Source: Ureibacillus composti (lineage in GTDB: Bacteria > Bacillota > Bacilli > Bacillales_A > Planococcaceae). Taken from it: a stretch of 64,000 nucleotides of DNA. The stretch lies in the NCBI GenBank assembly GCA_030348875.1, contig JAUCEP010000002.1:3241001-3305000 (forward strand). The letters are read 5' to 3'. Within the stretch, counting starts at the first letter, position 1. Each line of letters begins with the position of its first letter. Of this stretch, positions 27,648-38,061 are shown in pieces. A program made the translations under genes and the position numbers. The notes beneath the pieces were generated by a model that saw only the letters and a program-made list of their open reading frames with translations, did no database searches and was not told the origin of the DNA.

Positions 27648-28403
27648 TTAAGCATCCTCTCGTTTTGTTATTTCTTCAATTACTGCCTTCATTGTATATT
27701 CTTTAGGCATATATGTAACTTCTGCACCGTAATCTTTGATTGCAGCAGCAGTAATATGACCAATACTAGCAAATTCGACTTGTCCCCATCCAACATCTGT
27801 AGCAATATGTTTTGCATAAACATCCACAGCAGATGGACTAGCAAAAATGATAATGAGATTCGTTGTAGAATGAACCAATTCAATCAAAGGTTTTATTGAG
27901 GTAAAGTTTTCTCGCGTTTCATAAACCGTCCACTCTTTAATGGCAAAAGGAAGACCATTTTTCAACGTATCCTTTGCCCGATTGCCACGGACGAATAAAC
28001 ATTTAGGTTGTTCTCCCGCAATGATTGGAAACTCCTTTACAAAAACATCCGCGCTATAGACAGAAGGCATAAAACTAACTGATAGATCGTTGTCTTCCAA
28101 TAACTCTGCTGTTTTTGCACCGACCGCAGCAATTTTCGCTTGAATTTGCGAACTTTTCAGACCTAAACGGTTCATTTTTTTACAAAATGCCTCAACCGCA
28201 TTTTTACTCGTGAAAATAAGCCAATTATATTGATTTACATCCGTTAAATATTTCTGATCATTGCCGTCAATAATTTCTTTTGTATCAATAAGTGGACAAA
28301 ATTTAGCTTGTCCACCTAGTCTTACTATTTCATTCATAACGGTTGTTGTACTAGCAGAACCCGTTACAACAATTGTTTTACCGCTTAAAGGTTTAATTTG
28401 CAT
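27648..28403 (-). CDS. hemD: Uroporphyrinogen-III synthase
   Basis: Closes hydroxymethylbilane with ring D inversion to uroporphyrinogen III. HemD is poorly conserved. The 251-residue product has the two-domain alpha/beta pattern with [14 protein letters not shown] at the N-terminus and [13 protein letters not shown] and [32 protein letters not shown] near the C-terminus. It overlaps hemC by 11 bp, so translation is coupled. The ATG is used, although a TTG lies one codon before. Confidence 0.93.
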   Translation of the reverse strand: MQIKPLSGKTIVVTGSASTTTVMNEIVRLGGQAKFCPLIDTKEIIDGNDQKYLTDVNQYNWLIFTSKNAVEAFCKKMNRLGLKSSQIQAKIAAVGAKTAELLEDNDLSVSFMPSVYSADVFVKEFPIIAGEQPKCLFVRGNRAKDTLKNGLPFAIKEWTVYETRENFTSIKPLIELVHSTTNLIIIFASPSAVDVYAKHIATDVGWGQVEFASIGHITAAAIKDYGAEVTYMPKEYTMKAVIEEITKREDA

Positions 28404-29325
28404 CAAGCTCAGCCTTTACTTTTTGGATTAAGTCAAAGGCCCCTTGCTTCGTTAATAGCTCTGCTACTTCTTTTCCTAATGCAATCGGATTTGTTCCTGT
28501 AACAGATTCTTTATAAATAACAGATGCATCAGGTGCTGCTACTAAACCTGTAAGAGTAATTTCCTCACCATTTGTTTTTGCGAAACCTGCAATTGGTACT
28601 TGGCAACCCCCATCCATTGCTGCTAAGAACGCGCGCTCTGCATGGGCTTCATTCCAAGTGTTTTCATCTGTTAGCTTCGAGAGTTCTGCTAACAATTCTT
28701 CATCATCAGCACGACATTCAATCCCTAGTGATCCTTGAGCAACTGCAGGAAGACAAAGATCTATATCAATAAATTCGGTAACCACTTCTTCACTCCAACC
28801 AAGTCGTTTAAGCCCGGCAGCCGCTAAAATAATTGCATCAAAATCTTCGTTTTCAAGTTTCGCTAAACGAGTATCAACATTGCCTCGTATCCATTTGATT
28901 TCGATATCTGGACGTGCTTGGAGTAATTGTGCGCTTCGACGTAGAGAACTTGTCCCGACTATAGCCCCTTTTGGGAGATCCGCGAATTTTACATGTCCTT
29001 TTGAAATGAATGCATCACGCGCATCTTCACGAGGAGGAATACAGCCTATTACTAATCCTTCAGGTAATACAGCAGGCATATCCTTCATCGAATGTACGGC
29101 AAAATCAATTTCTTTATTGTAAAGTGCTTGTTCGATTTCTTTTACAAAAAGACCTTTTCCACCGACTTTTGAAAGTTGTACATCTAATATTTTGTCACCC
29201 TTTGTAACAATTTCCTTTACTTCAAACTCAAAAGGTACACCCGCATTTTTCAATTCGTTAATAAACCAGTTTGTTTGAGTTAAAGCTAATTTACTTTTTC
29301 TAGAACCAACAATAATTTTTCTCAT
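28393..29325 (-). CDS. hemC: Porphobilinogen deaminase (hydroxymethylbilane synthase)
   Basis: Polymerises four porphobilinogens. The 310-residue product has the N-terminal [15 protein letters not shown], the arginine-rich substrate segment [12 protein letters not shown], and the cofactor cysteine in [11 protein letters not shown] that holds the dipyrromethane. AGGTAGG precedes the ATG. It lies between hemX and hemD as in B. subtilis. Confidence 0.97.
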   Translation of the reverse strand: MRKIIVGSRKSKLALTQTNWFINELKNAGVPFEFEVKEIVTKGDKILDVQLSKVGGKGLFVKEIEQALYNKEIDFAVHSMKDMPAVLPEGLVIGCIPPREDARDAFISKGHVKFADLPKGAIVGTSSLRRSAQLLQARPDIEIKWIRGNVDTRLAKLENEDFDAIILAAAGLKRLGWSEEVVTEFIDIDLCLPAVAQGSLGIECRADDEELLAELSKLTDENTWNEAHAERAFLAAMDGGCQVPIAGFAKTNGEEITLTGLVAAPDASVIYKESVTGTNPIALGKEVAELLTKQGAFDLIQKVKAELDAN

Positions 29326-29343
29326 GATGAACCTACCTTTCTG

Positions 29344-30174
29344 CTAATACCATAAATGGAAGTTGGAAAGTTTACTCCCTAAAAAGAAATTAATAATAAC
29401 TAATAAAAAGGTATAAATTTGCGCTAATGCAAAGTTTAAACCAGTTAATTTTCCACTTTTATGCAAAACAAGAAGGATGAAATACGCAATTGTAATCACG
29501 AATGAACCCAATATTTTCACATCAAGCATTGATAATCCTTCTAATGTCATAAATGCCCATTCCAACCCTAATAATAAACTAACAAAAATAATTGGTACGC
29601 CAATTACTAAAGAGTAAAACATCCAATTACTTGTTTGATATAAGGTTGGTAAACGCGACCATAATCTAGAGTACTTTTTCTCTTTTAAAATTCGGTAAAC
29701 AAGTAAATAAAGGACCGAAAAAACAAAAGACAATGTAAATGCTGCGTATGCAATAATTGCAAAAGCAATATGAATTACAAGCATTTCTGATACAAGTGAC
29801 TCTACCATTGGATGCTCAACATTATTTGGTGCAAATAAATGAATGGTAACAAAAATGAAACCTAAAACATTTATAAAAAATACAGGTAAATCAACACGTA
29901 CAATACAATGTAAAATGATTGATAGAGAAATTAATAACCATGCATAAAAATAGATTCCCTCAGTTAATGATAAAATTGGAAATCGTTTAATTTCATAAAT
30001 ATATAATAAGAAAAATATAGTTTGCAAAACCCAAACAATCGAAACAAGCCAAAATGCAAATCGACGAATTTTTACTTGTTTAAAGAAATAATCAATAAAA
30101 TAAAAAACAATACTAATTGCATAAAGGACAACCATGATTTCATAAAGCCTAGCCATTGCTAATTCTGTCATCAT
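29344..30174 (-). CDS. hemX: HemX, CcsA/ResC-like membrane protein
   Basis: A polytopic membrane protein of the CcsA/ResC cytochrome assembly superfamily. In B. subtilis HemX lowers the amount of HemA protein, acting as a brake on haem synthesis. The 276-residue product has about eight hydrophobic segments. The motif LTEGIYFYAWLLISL resembles the tryptophan-rich region of the family. Of two ATGs at the start, the first (AAGAAGGG upstream) is used. A 15-bp inverted repeat separates it from hemA. Confidence 0.92.
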   Translation of the reverse strand: MMTELAMARLYEIMVVLYAISIVFYFIDYFFKQVKIRRFAFWLVSIVWVLQTIFFLLYIYEIKRFPILSLTEGIYFYAWLLISLSIILHCIVRVDLPVFFINVLGFIFVTIHLFAPNNVEHPMVESLVSEMLVIHIAFAIIAYAAFTLSFVFSVLYLLVYRILKEKKYSRLWSRLPTLYQTSNWMFYSLVIGVPIIFVSLLLGLEWAFMTLEGLSMLDVKILGSFVITIAYFILLVLHKSGKLTGLNFALAQIYTFLLVIINFFLGSKLSNFHLWY

Positions 30175-30257
30175 TTGCAACCCTTCTTAAGCTTTTACAA
30201 CTTTTCTTTTACTAATACTTAATCTCTCTCATAAATTGGAAGAGAAACAACACAAAT

Positions 30258-30302
30258 AGGCGTTTTCGTATCTAAGAATATCATACCGATACGAAAACGC
30301 CT
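30258..30302 (-). terminator. Strong hairpin between hemA and hemX
   Basis: Perfect 15-base arms AGGCGTTTTCGTATC and GATACGAAAACGCCT with a 15-nt loop. On the minus strand the hairpin is followed by ATTTGTGTTG, not a clean T run. It may be a partial terminator or an mRNA-stabilising or processing hairpin. Confidence 0.6.
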
Positions 30303-30316
30303 TAATTTATTGCCTT

Positions 30317-31678
30317 TTAAAAGGATAAATTTGTATTTATAACCGAATCAATTGTCGCTTTTTCTTCACGTTCTTTATCTCGATTATGTTGTACAATGAC
30401 TTCTTCCTGAACTGCTTCTTCTATTCCAAAAATTTGTTGGAATAATTGAAGTTGCTGTTCAGCTTTTGGGGCATTTGCCATTTCCTTCGCTTGAAGAATC
30501 GGCTCCTTCAGCAACTGATTAATAATAGATTTCGTATGCTTATTTAAAATTTTACGTTCACGCTCAGTTAATTCCGGCATTTTATTTAAAATACTTGTCA
30601 TTGTTTCTTCTTGAATACGATTTGCTTTTTTTCGTAGTGCTGAAATTACTGGCACTACCCCAAGAGTTGCAAACCACTCTTTAAATTGAACAACTTCATG
30701 TCCAATCAGTTCAGTAATCTCTCTTGCAGCATTCTCACGTTCTGCTAAATTTGCTTCTACAATTCCTTGTAAATCATCAATATCGTATAAGAAGACATTT
30801 GGTAAATCACCGATACGAGGATCTAAGTCACGCGGTACAGCAATATCAACCATAAATAATGGCTTACCTTTACGTAAACGTTCAACGAATTCCATTAATT
30901 CGTAATCAATTACATATTCAGTAGAACCTGTTGAACTAATTAAGATGTCCGCTTCAAGCAAAGTACATTGTAACTCTTCCATTGATTTTGCATCGCCATT
31001 GAATTTTTCGGCAAGTTTATGTGCTTTTTCAAATGTACGATTAACTACGGTAACTTGTCCAACTCCATTACCGTATAAATTTTCAATAGCGAGTTGTCCC
31101 ATTTTTCCTGCTCCTAAAATCGCAACATGTTTATTTTTAAGAGAGCCAAATATTTTTTTTGCTAACTCCACTGCTGCATAGGAAACAGATACCGCATTCT
31201 CACCTATTGCTGTATCGTTATGTGCACGTTTTGCAAACGTTACAGCTTGTTTGAACAGTTGGTTGTAAATGGTTCCAGTCGTACCTATTTCTTGAGCTTC
31301 TAAAAAGCTTTTCTTAACTTGTCCAAGAATTTGAGTTTCGCCTAATACCATTGAATCAATACCAGATGTCACACGGAATAAATGATGTAAAGATTCGTCA
31401 TCTTCACGGATATATAAATGATTATCAAATTGATTCATTGGAATGTCGAACCAATCCGATAAAAATTTCTTTATATAGTAACGACCGGTGTTAAGTTGGT
31501 CAACAACAGCGTATATCTCAGTTCTGTTACATGTTGACACAATGACATCTTCTAATATACTTTTTTGTTTTTTTAGTTCAGCCATTGCAGTCGGTAATTC
31601 ACTTTCGATAAACGACAATTTTTCACGTATCTCGACTGGGGCTGTTTTATAATTCAAGCCTACTACGAGTGTATGCAT
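30317..31678 (-). CDS. hemA: Glutamyl-tRNA reductase
   Basis: NADPH-dependent reduction of glutamyl-tRNA to glutamate-1-semialdehyde, the committed and regulated step. The 453-residue protein starts [21 protein letters not shown] and has the catalytic cysteine in [10 protein letters not shown]. The nucleotide fold is [16 protein letters not shown]. The substrate contact is [18 protein letters not shown], and a C-terminal dimerisation helix closes the protein. The ATG six codons inside the longest frame is used because GAGGTG and family length fit it. A PerR-type box lies 106 bp upstream. Confidence 0.97.
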   Translation of the reverse strand: MHTLVVGLNYKTAPVEIREKLSFIESELPTAMAELKKQKSILEDVIVSTCNRTEIYAVVDQLNTGRYYIKKFLSDWFDIPMNQFDNHLYIREDDESLHHLFRVTSGIDSMVLGETQILGQVKKSFLEAQEIGTTGTIYNQLFKQAVTFAKRAHNDTAIGENAVSVSYAAVELAKKIFGSLKNKHVAILGAGKMGQLAIENLYGNGVGQVTVVNRTFEKAHKLAEKFNGDAKSMEELQCTLLEADILISSTGSTEYVIDYELMEFVERLRKGKPLFMVDIAVPRDLDPRIGDLPNVFLYDIDDLQGIVEANLAERENAAREITELIGHEVVQFKEWFATLGVVPVISALRKKANRIQEETMTSILNKMPELTERERKILNKHTKSIINQLLKEPILQAKEMANAPKAEQQLQLFQQIFGIEEAVQEEVIVQHNRDKEREEKATIDSVINTNLSF

Positions 31679-31783
31679 GACCTGATCACACCTCACACTT
31701 TCTATTTCACAGATTCCATTTTAACATATTCCAAGGCGCTATTTACTTATGATTTGTGAACATGCTATGAAATCATTATTTGT

Positions 31784-31798
31784 TTAGAATAATTCTAA
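31784..31798 (-). promoter_or_regulatory. PerR/Fur-family box upstream of hemA
   Basis: TTAGAATAATTCTAA is a perfect 7-1-7 inverted repeat. It differs from the PerR consensus TTATAATNATTATAA at one position per half site. hemA is a known PerR target in B. subtilis, so peroxide-responsive control of haem synthesis is likely here. Confidence 0.75.
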
Positions 31799-31909
31799 TT
31801 AAGTGTAACAAATATTACGTTATGTTTCAATATAAATGTACCTGTCCATAATAACACACTATCCATGATAACTTAAGTTTGAAAACAAATTAAATTCGAC
31901 AATATTCTT

Positions 31910-31942
31910 AAAAGGGTGTGACATGTTAATGTCCACCCTTTT
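31910..31942 (-). terminator. Terminator after engB
   Basis: Stem AAAAGGGTG...GACAT against ATGTC...CACCCTTTT between the engB stop and the hemA promoter region. The T-rich arm provides the tail. Confidence 0.85.
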
Positions 31943-31962
31943 CTTTCGTCTTGTCATATGTA

Positions 31963-32544
31963 CTACATGCGCTGTTCTATTTCAGCCCATGCTTGTTCAA
32001 ACCCAAGTCCTTTTTCAGAAGAAAAAACAATTATTGGGTCATTGTGATCCATATTCAAGGTTTCTCTTACGATTTTTTTATGTTTATCCCACTTACCTTT
32101 TGGGATTTTATCTGCTTTTGTTGCAATAACAATAGCCGGGATATTGTAATACTTTAAAAAATCATACATCATACAATCATCGTTAGTTGGGGGGTGACGC
32201 AAGTCCACAATTAAAACGACAGCACGTAATTCCTTACGCGCTGTTATATATCGTTCAATCATTTTACCCCATGCTTCACGTTCAGTCTTCGATACTTTCG
32301 CATAACCATAACCAGGTACATCTACGAAAAACAGTTGCTCTTCAATCTTGTAGAAATTAAGTGTTTGAGTTTTCCCAGGTTTAGAAGAAATACGCGCGAG
32401 AGATTTCCGCCCAATCATTCTGTTAATAAAAGACGACTTCCCTACATTAGAACGACCGGCTAGAGCAAATTCAGGTAGCCCATCTTCCGGGTATTGTTCT
32501 GGTCGGACAGCACTAATCACCATTTCGACATTTTGGACTTTCAT
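31963..32544 (-). CDS. engB: Ribosome biogenesis GTPase YsxC/EngB
   Basis: Essential GTPase for 50S subunit assembly. The 193-residue product has G1 [11 protein letters not shown]3 [11 protein letters not shown]4 ATKAD and G5 FSSEKG, the TrmE-Era-EngA class pattern. It starts directly after the lonA stop with GGAGG upstream, matching the lonA-ysxC pair of B. subtilis. Confidence 0.97.
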   Translation of the reverse strand: MKVQNVEMVISAVRPEQYPEDGLPEFALAGRSNVGKSSFINRMIGRKSLARISSKPGKTQTLNFYKIEEQLFFVDVPGYGYAKVSKTEREAWGKMIERYITARKELRAVVLIVDLRHPPTNDDCMMYDFLKYYNIPAIVIATKADKIPKGKWDKHKKIVRETLNMDHNDPIIVFSSEKGLGFEQAWAEIEQRM

Positions 32545-34863
32545 TTAAAAACCTCCCATAAGCGCAATATCAAGAACTTCTTCTGCTGAAGAAACTGGTT
32601 TGAATGTTAGTTGTTCTCGAATTGTTTCAGGAATATCATCAATATCTCGCTCATTATCTTTCGGGATGATAATAGTCGTTAAGCCGGCACGATGCGCACC
32701 TAATGACTTTTCTTTTAACCCACCTATAGGCAGTACACGACCTCGTAGTGTAATTTCACCAGTCATTCCTATTTCACGCTTAATAGGCTTATTAGAGATA
32801 GCAGATACAAGGGCAGTTGTCATTGTAATCCCTGCTGAAGGTCCATCCTTAGGTACAGCTCCTTCAGGTACGTGAATATGAATATCGTGTTTGTCAAAGA
32901 AATCTGCATCAATTTCAAGCTTATCTGAAAGTGAGCGCACATAAGATAATGCAGTTTGTGCTGATTCTTTCATTACGTCACCAAGTTTACCTGTCAATTG
33001 CAATTTACCTTTACCTGCTGTTATAGATACTTCAATTTGAAGTGTATCACCACCAACAGTTGTATAGGCTAAACCAGTTGCAACTCCAATTTGGTTTTCA
33101 GTTTCTGCCTGACCGTAACGGAACTTGTGTTTACCTAACATTTCAATTAATACTTTAGAATTCACAGTAACACGCTTTTTATCACCGGAAACAATGATTT
33201 TAGCGGCTTTACGGCAAAGTGCAGCAATTTGTCGTTGTAAATTACGTACACCTGCTTCACGTGTATAATAACGTATTAAATCAACGATCGCCTCATCTTT
33301 GATGACAAGTTGGGATTTTTTCAAACCATTTTCTTTTAACTGTTTAGGTATTAAATGATTTTGAGTAATTGCAATCTTTTCAATTTCTGTATATCCAGCA
33401 ATTGAAATGACTTCCATACGGTCTAATAACGGACCAGGAATTGTACTTAAATCATTTGCAGTTGCAATGAATAATACTTTCGATAAATCATAAGGTTCCT
33501 CAAGGTAATGATCACTAAACGTATTATTTTGTTCTGGATCAAGAACTTCAAGCATTGCAGCAGAAGGGTCTCCACGGAAGTCATTTGACATTTTATCAAT
33601 TTCATCTAATAAGAAAACAGGATTAATAGTACCCGCTTTTTTCATTCCTTGAATGATTCGACCCGGCATTGCTCCAACATAGGTACGGCGGTGTCCACGA
33701 ATTTCTGATTCGTCACGTACTCCACCTAAAGAAATACGGACAAAATTACGGTCTAGACTTTCCGCAACTGAACGAGCTAAGGAAGTTTTCCCTACTCCTG
33801 GAGGTCCTACTAAACAAAGAATTGGCCCTTTTATAGTTTGCATTAACTGTCGAACAGATAAATACTCTAAAATTCTTTCTTTTACCTTTTCTAGACCATC
33901 ATGATCACGATTTAAGATTTCTTCTGCATGTGCAATGTCTAGACGATCTGTTGTACTTTCTGTCCATGGAAGTGTTACAAGCCACTCAAGGTAATTTCGA
34001 ATTACACCGCTCTCAGCACTAGCAGCAGGCAATTTCTCATATCTGTCTAATTCTTTTAGAGCGATCTTTTTAGTTGACTCAGGCATACCTGATTCTTCGA
34101 CACGCTTACGTAAATCTGCAACTTCGCCGCTTTTACCATCCTTATCGCCGAGTTCAGATTGAATTGCTTTCATTTGCTCACGTAAGTAATACTCTTTTTG
34201 AGTACGCTCCATGGCCTGCTTGACTTTTGAATTAATTTTCTTCTCAAGATTTAATACTTCTTGTTCATCGTGTAAACGAATAATTAAATGATCTAAACGT
34301 TTTTTCACATTAAAGATACTTAAAATTTCTTGCTTTTCAGCAATTTTAAGTGGTAAATGCGAAGCAATAATATCAGTAAGTCTACCCGGTTCATCAATAT
34401 CAATCACTGATTCGATTGTTTCAGTTGTAATCTTGTTTGATGATTTAGCATACTTTTCAAAGTAACTAATTAATGTACGCATTAATGCCTCAATTTCGGC
34501 ATCTTTCTTTGCTTCATCCTCATGGATTTCAAGATCCACTATCGTAAAGTCTTCTTCTTCAGCATAGTTAACAATTTTTGCACGGCTAATGCCTTCAACT
34601 AATATGCGTAACGTCCCATTAGGTAACTTTAGCATTTGTTTTACATTAACCAATGTACCAATTGTATAAAGTTCTTCTTGTGTTGGTTGTTCAACTCGAA
34701 GATCTTTTTGTGTAGCTAAGAAGATTTGGTTATCGTTTACCATTGCATGTTCTAAAGCTGCTACAGATCGCGCTCTACCTACATCAATATGTAAAACCAT
34801 TGAAGGGTAAACCAATAATCCGCGTAAAGGCAGTAATGGGATATTCTCTTTCATTTTATCCAT
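32545..34863 (-). CDS. lonA: ATP-dependent protease LonA
   Basis: Degrades misfolded and regulatory proteins. The 772-residue product has the N-terminal LON substrate domain (IPLLPLRGLLVYPSMV) and a coiled-coil region. The AAA+ module follows, with GPPGVGKTSLARSVAE and FLLDEIDKM. The C-terminal peptidase has the Ser-Lys dyad in PKDGPSAGITM and LGGLKEKSLGAHRAG. The start with GGAGGTGA upstream gives the usual length (774 in B. subtilis). The paralogue lonB, normally between clpX and lonA, is absent. Confidence 0.97.
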   Translation of the reverse strand: MDKMKENIPLLPLRGLLVYPSMVLHIDVGRARSVAALEHAMVNDNQIFLATQKDLRVEQPTQEELYTIGTLVNVKQMLKLPNGTLRILVEGISRAKIVNYAEEEDFTIVDLEIHEDEAKKDAEIEALMRTLISYFEKYAKSSNKITTETIESVIDIDEPGRLTDIIASHLPLKIAEKQEILSIFNVKKRLDHLIIRLHDEQEVLNLEKKINSKVKQAMERTQKEYYLREQMKAIQSELGDKDGKSGEVADLRKRVEESGMPESTKKIALKELDRYEKLPAASAESGVIRNYLEWLVTLPWTESTTDRLDIAHAEEILNRDHDGLEKVKERILEYLSVRQLMQTIKGPILCLVGPPGVGKTSLARSVAESLDRNFVRISLGGVRDESEIRGHRRTYVGAMPGRIIQGMKKAGTINPVFLLDEIDKMSNDFRGDPSAAMLEVLDPEQNNTFSDHYLEEPYDLSKVLFIATANDLSTIPGPLLDRMEVISIAGYTEIEKIAITQNHLIPKQLKENGLKKSQLVIKDEAIVDLIRYYTREAGVRNLQRQIAALCRKAAKIIVSGDKKRVTVNSKVLIEMLGKHKFRYGQAETENQIGVATGLAYTTVGGDTLQIEVSITAGKGKLQLTGKLGDVMKESAQTALSYVRSLSDKLEIDADFFDKHDIHIHVPEGAVPKDGPSAGITMTTALVSAISNKPIKREIGMTGEITLRGRVLPIGGLKEKSLGAHRAGLTTIIIPKDNERDIDDIPETIREQLTFKPVSSAEEVLDIALMGGF

Positions 34864-34926
34864 GCGGGTATTCACCTCCATCCAATTTATCCGAATCAAC
34901 CCGCCATTGTAGTATGTGAAAAAATC

Positions 34927-34955
34927 ACTATATTTCACTTACAAAGAAATAACAA
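34927..34955 (-). promoter_or_regulatory. Candidate SigA promoter of lonA
   Basis: TTGTTA (-35) and TATAGT (-10) on the minus strand with a 17-bp spacer, about 64 bp before the lonA ATG. No CtsR heptad repeat is visible nearby. Confidence 0.6.
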
Positions 34956-35091
34956 TATTTACAGCGTCTGAAATAGTAATTTATCGTTACTTTACAAGAT
35001 CTAGCCTCATATAGTGTTATTATGTGGTTATTATTTTAATTAATGAATAATATTTGCGATATGTAACATTTACCAATATTTTTAGTTGTAG

Positions 35092-35144
35092 AAAGAGCTG
35101 ACTTACGACTTTAACGGGAATCCGTATCTCGAAGCCAGCTCTTT
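35092..35144 (-). terminator. Terminator-like hairpin after clpX
   Basis: AAAGAGCTG/CAGCTCTTT arms enclose a 35-nt loop that has its own short ACGG/CCGT stem. It lies 32 bp beyond clpX. The T tract is short. Confidence 0.6.
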
Positions 35145-35175
35145 TGTTGTATCTGTAGTAAGAACTAATAATAAT

Positions 35176-36438
35176 TTATGCAGAAGTTTTATTATTGCTT
35201 AGTTCAGTTCCATCAGAAAGTATTAATTTTGGCTGCTCTTTTTCTAAAATCGCTTCCTTCGTCACGATACATTTCACGATATCTTCACGGGATGGAAGCT
35301 CAAACATCATTTCAAGCATTGTTGCCTCAATAATAGATCTTAAACCACGTGCACCAGTTTTTCTTTCAATTGCTTCTTGTGCAATAGCTTTCAGAGCATC
35401 TTCTTCAAATTCTAGTTCAACTTGGTCTATTTCAAGCATTTTTTGATATTGCTTAACCAATGCATTTTTAGGTTCAGTTAAAATTTGAACTAATGCTTCT
35501 TCATCTAATTGTTCTAATGAAGCAAGGACAGGTAAACGTCCAATAAATTCAGGAATTAAACCGAATTTTAATAAATCCTCAGGAATTAGCTGAGAAAGTA
35601 GGGATTTCGTTTCTTCTTCAACTTTTGTTGGATCAGAACCAAAGCCAATTACTTTTTGACCTAAACGACGTTTAATGATACTTTCGATTCCATCAAAAGC
35701 TCCACCAACTATAAATAAAATATTTGTCGTATCGATTTGTAAAAATTCTTGATGTGGGTGCTTTCGACCTCCTTGAGGAGGAACACTAGCTACAGTACCT
35801 TCTAGAATTTTTAATAGTGCTTGTTGAACACCTTCACCTGAAACATCACGTGTAATAGAAGGGTTCTCGGATTTACGAGCTACTTTATCGATTTCGTCGA
35901 TATAAATAATGCCTTTTTCAGCGCGTTCTATATCATAGTCAGCAGCTTGTATTAATTTTAATAAAATATTTTCAACGTCTTCCCCAACATAACCAGCTTC
36001 TGTAAGTGAAGTTGCATCTGCAATTGCAAATGGTACGTTTAATATTCTTGCTAGAGTTTGGGCAAGTAAAGTTTTACCACTACCAGTAGGTCCAATTAAT
36101 ACAATATTCGATTTAGATAGTTCAACATCATCAATCTTACTATTTGAATTAATTCGTTTATAGTGATTGTAAACAGCAACTGCTAATGATTTTTTAGCAC
36201 GCTCTTGTCCAATAACATATTCGTCTAAAATTGCTAATATCTCTTTCGGCTTTGGAATGTCTTGAAGTTCAATTTCTTCTTCCACACCCAATTCTTCTAC
36301 GACAATTTCAGAGCAAAGTTCTATACATTCATCACAAATATAGACACCTGGACCGGCTACTAATTTGCGCACTTGTTCTTGTGGTTTACCACAAAAAGAG
36401 CATTTTAAATTGCCTTTTTCATCATTAAATTTGAACAA
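35176..36438 (-). CDS. clpX: ATP-dependent Clp protease ATP-binding subunit ClpX
   Basis: Unfoldase that feeds ClpP. The 420-residue product has an N-terminal zinc domain with Cys13, Cys16, Cys35 and Cys38. Its AAA+ domain has [15 protein letters not shown] and [13 protein letters not shown], plus the ClpP-binding IGF-type loop region (KVIGFGSDP). It starts at a TTG with AGGGGTGA upstream. The clpX-tig neighbourhood is conserved. clpP is not in the window. Confidence 0.97.
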   Translation of the reverse strand: MFKFNDEKGNLKCSFCGKPQEQVRKLVAGPGVYICDECIELCSEIVVEELGVEEEIELQDIPKPKEILAILDEYVIGQERAKKSLAVAVYNHYKRINSNSKIDDVELSKSNIVLIGPTGSGKTLLAQTLARILNVPFAIADATSLTEAGYVGEDVENILLKLIQAADYDIERAEKGIIYIDEIDKVARKSENPSITRDVSGEGVQQALLKILEGTVASVPPQGGRKHPHQEFLQIDTTNILFIVGGAFDGIESIIKRRLGQKVIGFGSDPTKVEEETKSLLSQLIPEDLLKFGLIPEFIGRLPVLASLEQLDEEALVQILTEPKNALVKQYQKMLEIDQVELEFEEDALKAIAQEAIERKTGARGLRSIIEATMLEMMFELPSREDIVKCIVTKEAILEKEQPKLILSDGTELSNNKTSA

Positions 36439-36558
36439 TTTGCTTCACCCCTATTCAAGCAACAATCTTACAAGATTCCCTCTAGATAATCAAATAAGTT
36501 GTTTACTGTTGCTAATCTTTCTTTTATTTTAGCAACAGTGTAAAACGATATGTATGTT

Positions 36559-36592
36559 AAAACAAGGTACGTTATTAATCGTACCTTGTTCT
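36559..36592 (-). terminator. Terminator after tig
   Basis: Eleven-base arms AACAAGGTACG/CGTACCTTGTT (36561-36590) with an 8-nt loop, followed by four T on the minus strand. Confidence 0.85.
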
Positions 36593-36656
36593 ACATTTTA
36601 AATATAAATATTCATTTTTATTTTACTAAATAAACAGAAATCATTCATTATATTTA

Positions 36657-37946
36657 TTATGAAATTTTTGCGTTTTCAACTAGGAATTCAACTGTTTTTT
36701 GAGTACGAATATCGTTTTCAAGAATTTCAGTTGTGCCACCTAAAGCAGTGATGATTTGTTCTTTTGTCATACCGAATTGTGAAGTCATTTTTTCTAACTC
36801 TGCGTTAAGATCTTCTTCAGTAATTTCGATATTTTCAGCTTTTCCGATTGCTTCTAATGTTAAAGAAACACGTACACGGTTTTCAGCTTCTGGACGCATT
36901 TGCTCATGTAAAGCATTTTCATCTTGACCAGAGAATTGATAGTAAAGATCAAGAGTCATACCTTGCATTTGTAAACGTTGACCAAATTCATCAATCATAC
37001 GGTGGATTTCGTTGTGAATCATTGATTCTGGAATTTCGATTTCAGTGTTTTCAGCAGCTTTTTCAACTAACTCGTCACGTAGAGCACTTTCAGCTTCTGT
37101 TTTCTTTTGTTCTTCAGTTTGAGATTTAATTTTTGCACGTAATGCATCTAAACTTTCAACTTCTGGGTCAATTTCTTTAGCGAAATCATCGTTAAGCTCT
37201 GGAAGTACTTTTGTTTTAACTTCTTTAATTGTTACTTTGAAAGTAGCTTCTTTACCAGCTAATTCTGCAGCATGGTATTCTTCTGGGAATGTTACAACTA
37301 CATCTTTAGATTCACCAGCTTTTAAACCAACTAATTGTTCTTCAAATCCTGGGATGAATGAGCCAGAACCGATTTCTAGTGGATAGTCTTCCCCTTTTCC
37401 ACCTTCAAATGCTTCTTCACCTACAAAACCTTCGAAGTCGATTACAGCTGTATCACCTTCAACGATAGCTTCGTCTTCTTTAATTTCTAATTCAGCTTTG
37501 CGTTTTAATTGTTCTTGAATTTTTTCTTCTACTTCTTCATCAGTTACAGTAGTTTCTAATTTTGTCACTTCAAGACCTTTATATTCACCAAGTTTTGGTT
37601 CAGGTTTTACAGTTACTTTAGCTGTAAATGTGAACACTTGGTTTTTAGCAAAGTCTTCAGTTCCTGAGATTTCTGGATAGTCAACTGGAGTAATACCAGT
37701 TTCATCGATTGCATTTGAATATGCATCAGGTACAAGAATTTCTAAAGCGTCTTGGTATAGAGCTTCCACACCAAAGCGTTTTTCAAATAGTGGACGAGGC
37801 ATTTTCCCTTTACGGAAGCCTGGTACGTTAATTTCTTTTACTACTTTAGCAAAAGCCTTATCTAAAGCTTTGTTTACTTCTTCAGCTGGTACTTCAATTG
37901 TTAATGTACCGATATTTCCTTCTTGTTTTTCCCATTTTGCTGACAT
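36657..37946 (-). CDS. tig: Trigger factor
   Basis: Ribosome-bound chaperone and peptidyl-prolyl isomerase for nascent chains. The 429-residue protein has the ribosome-binding signature [17 protein letters not shown] at residues about 45-60. An FKBP-type domain follows ([30 protein letters not shown]), then the helical C-terminal cradle. GGAGGTATTATAC precedes the ATG used. A frame five codons longer exists. Acidic and typical length. Confidence 0.97.
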   Translation of the reverse strand: MSAKWEKQEGNIGTLTIEVPAEEVNKALDKAFAKVVKEINVPGFRKGKMPRPLFEKRFGVEALYQDALEILVPDAYSNAIDETGITPVDYPEISGTEDFAKNQVFTFTAKVTVKPEPKLGEYKGLEVTKLETTVTDEEVEEKIQEQLKRKAELEIKEDEAIVEGDTAVIDFEGFVGEEAFEGGKGEDYPLEIGSGSFIPGFEEQLVGLKAGESKDVVVTFPEEYHAAELAGKEATFKVTIKEVKTKVLPELNDDFAKEIDPEVESLDALRAKIKSQTEEQKKTEAESALRDELVEKAAENTEIEIPESMIHNEIHRMIDEFGQRLQMQGMTLDLYYQFSGQDENALHEQMRPEAENRVRVSLTLEAIGKAENIEITEEDLNAELEKMTSQFGMTKEQIITALGGTTEILENDIRTQKTVEFLVENAKIS

Positions 37947-38061
37947 GTATAATACCTCCAAAATTGTTTACTAAGATTACCAAACCACTCGTTTTATACG
38001 ATTTTGACAACCATTTTAGTATATCATAGTTGGCATGAGTTTCAACTTTTTTCATTTCTTA

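Noticed and set aside
34864-35091. CtsR heptad repeat before lonA
   Set aside because: No direct AGGTCAAA-type heptads were found in the leader.
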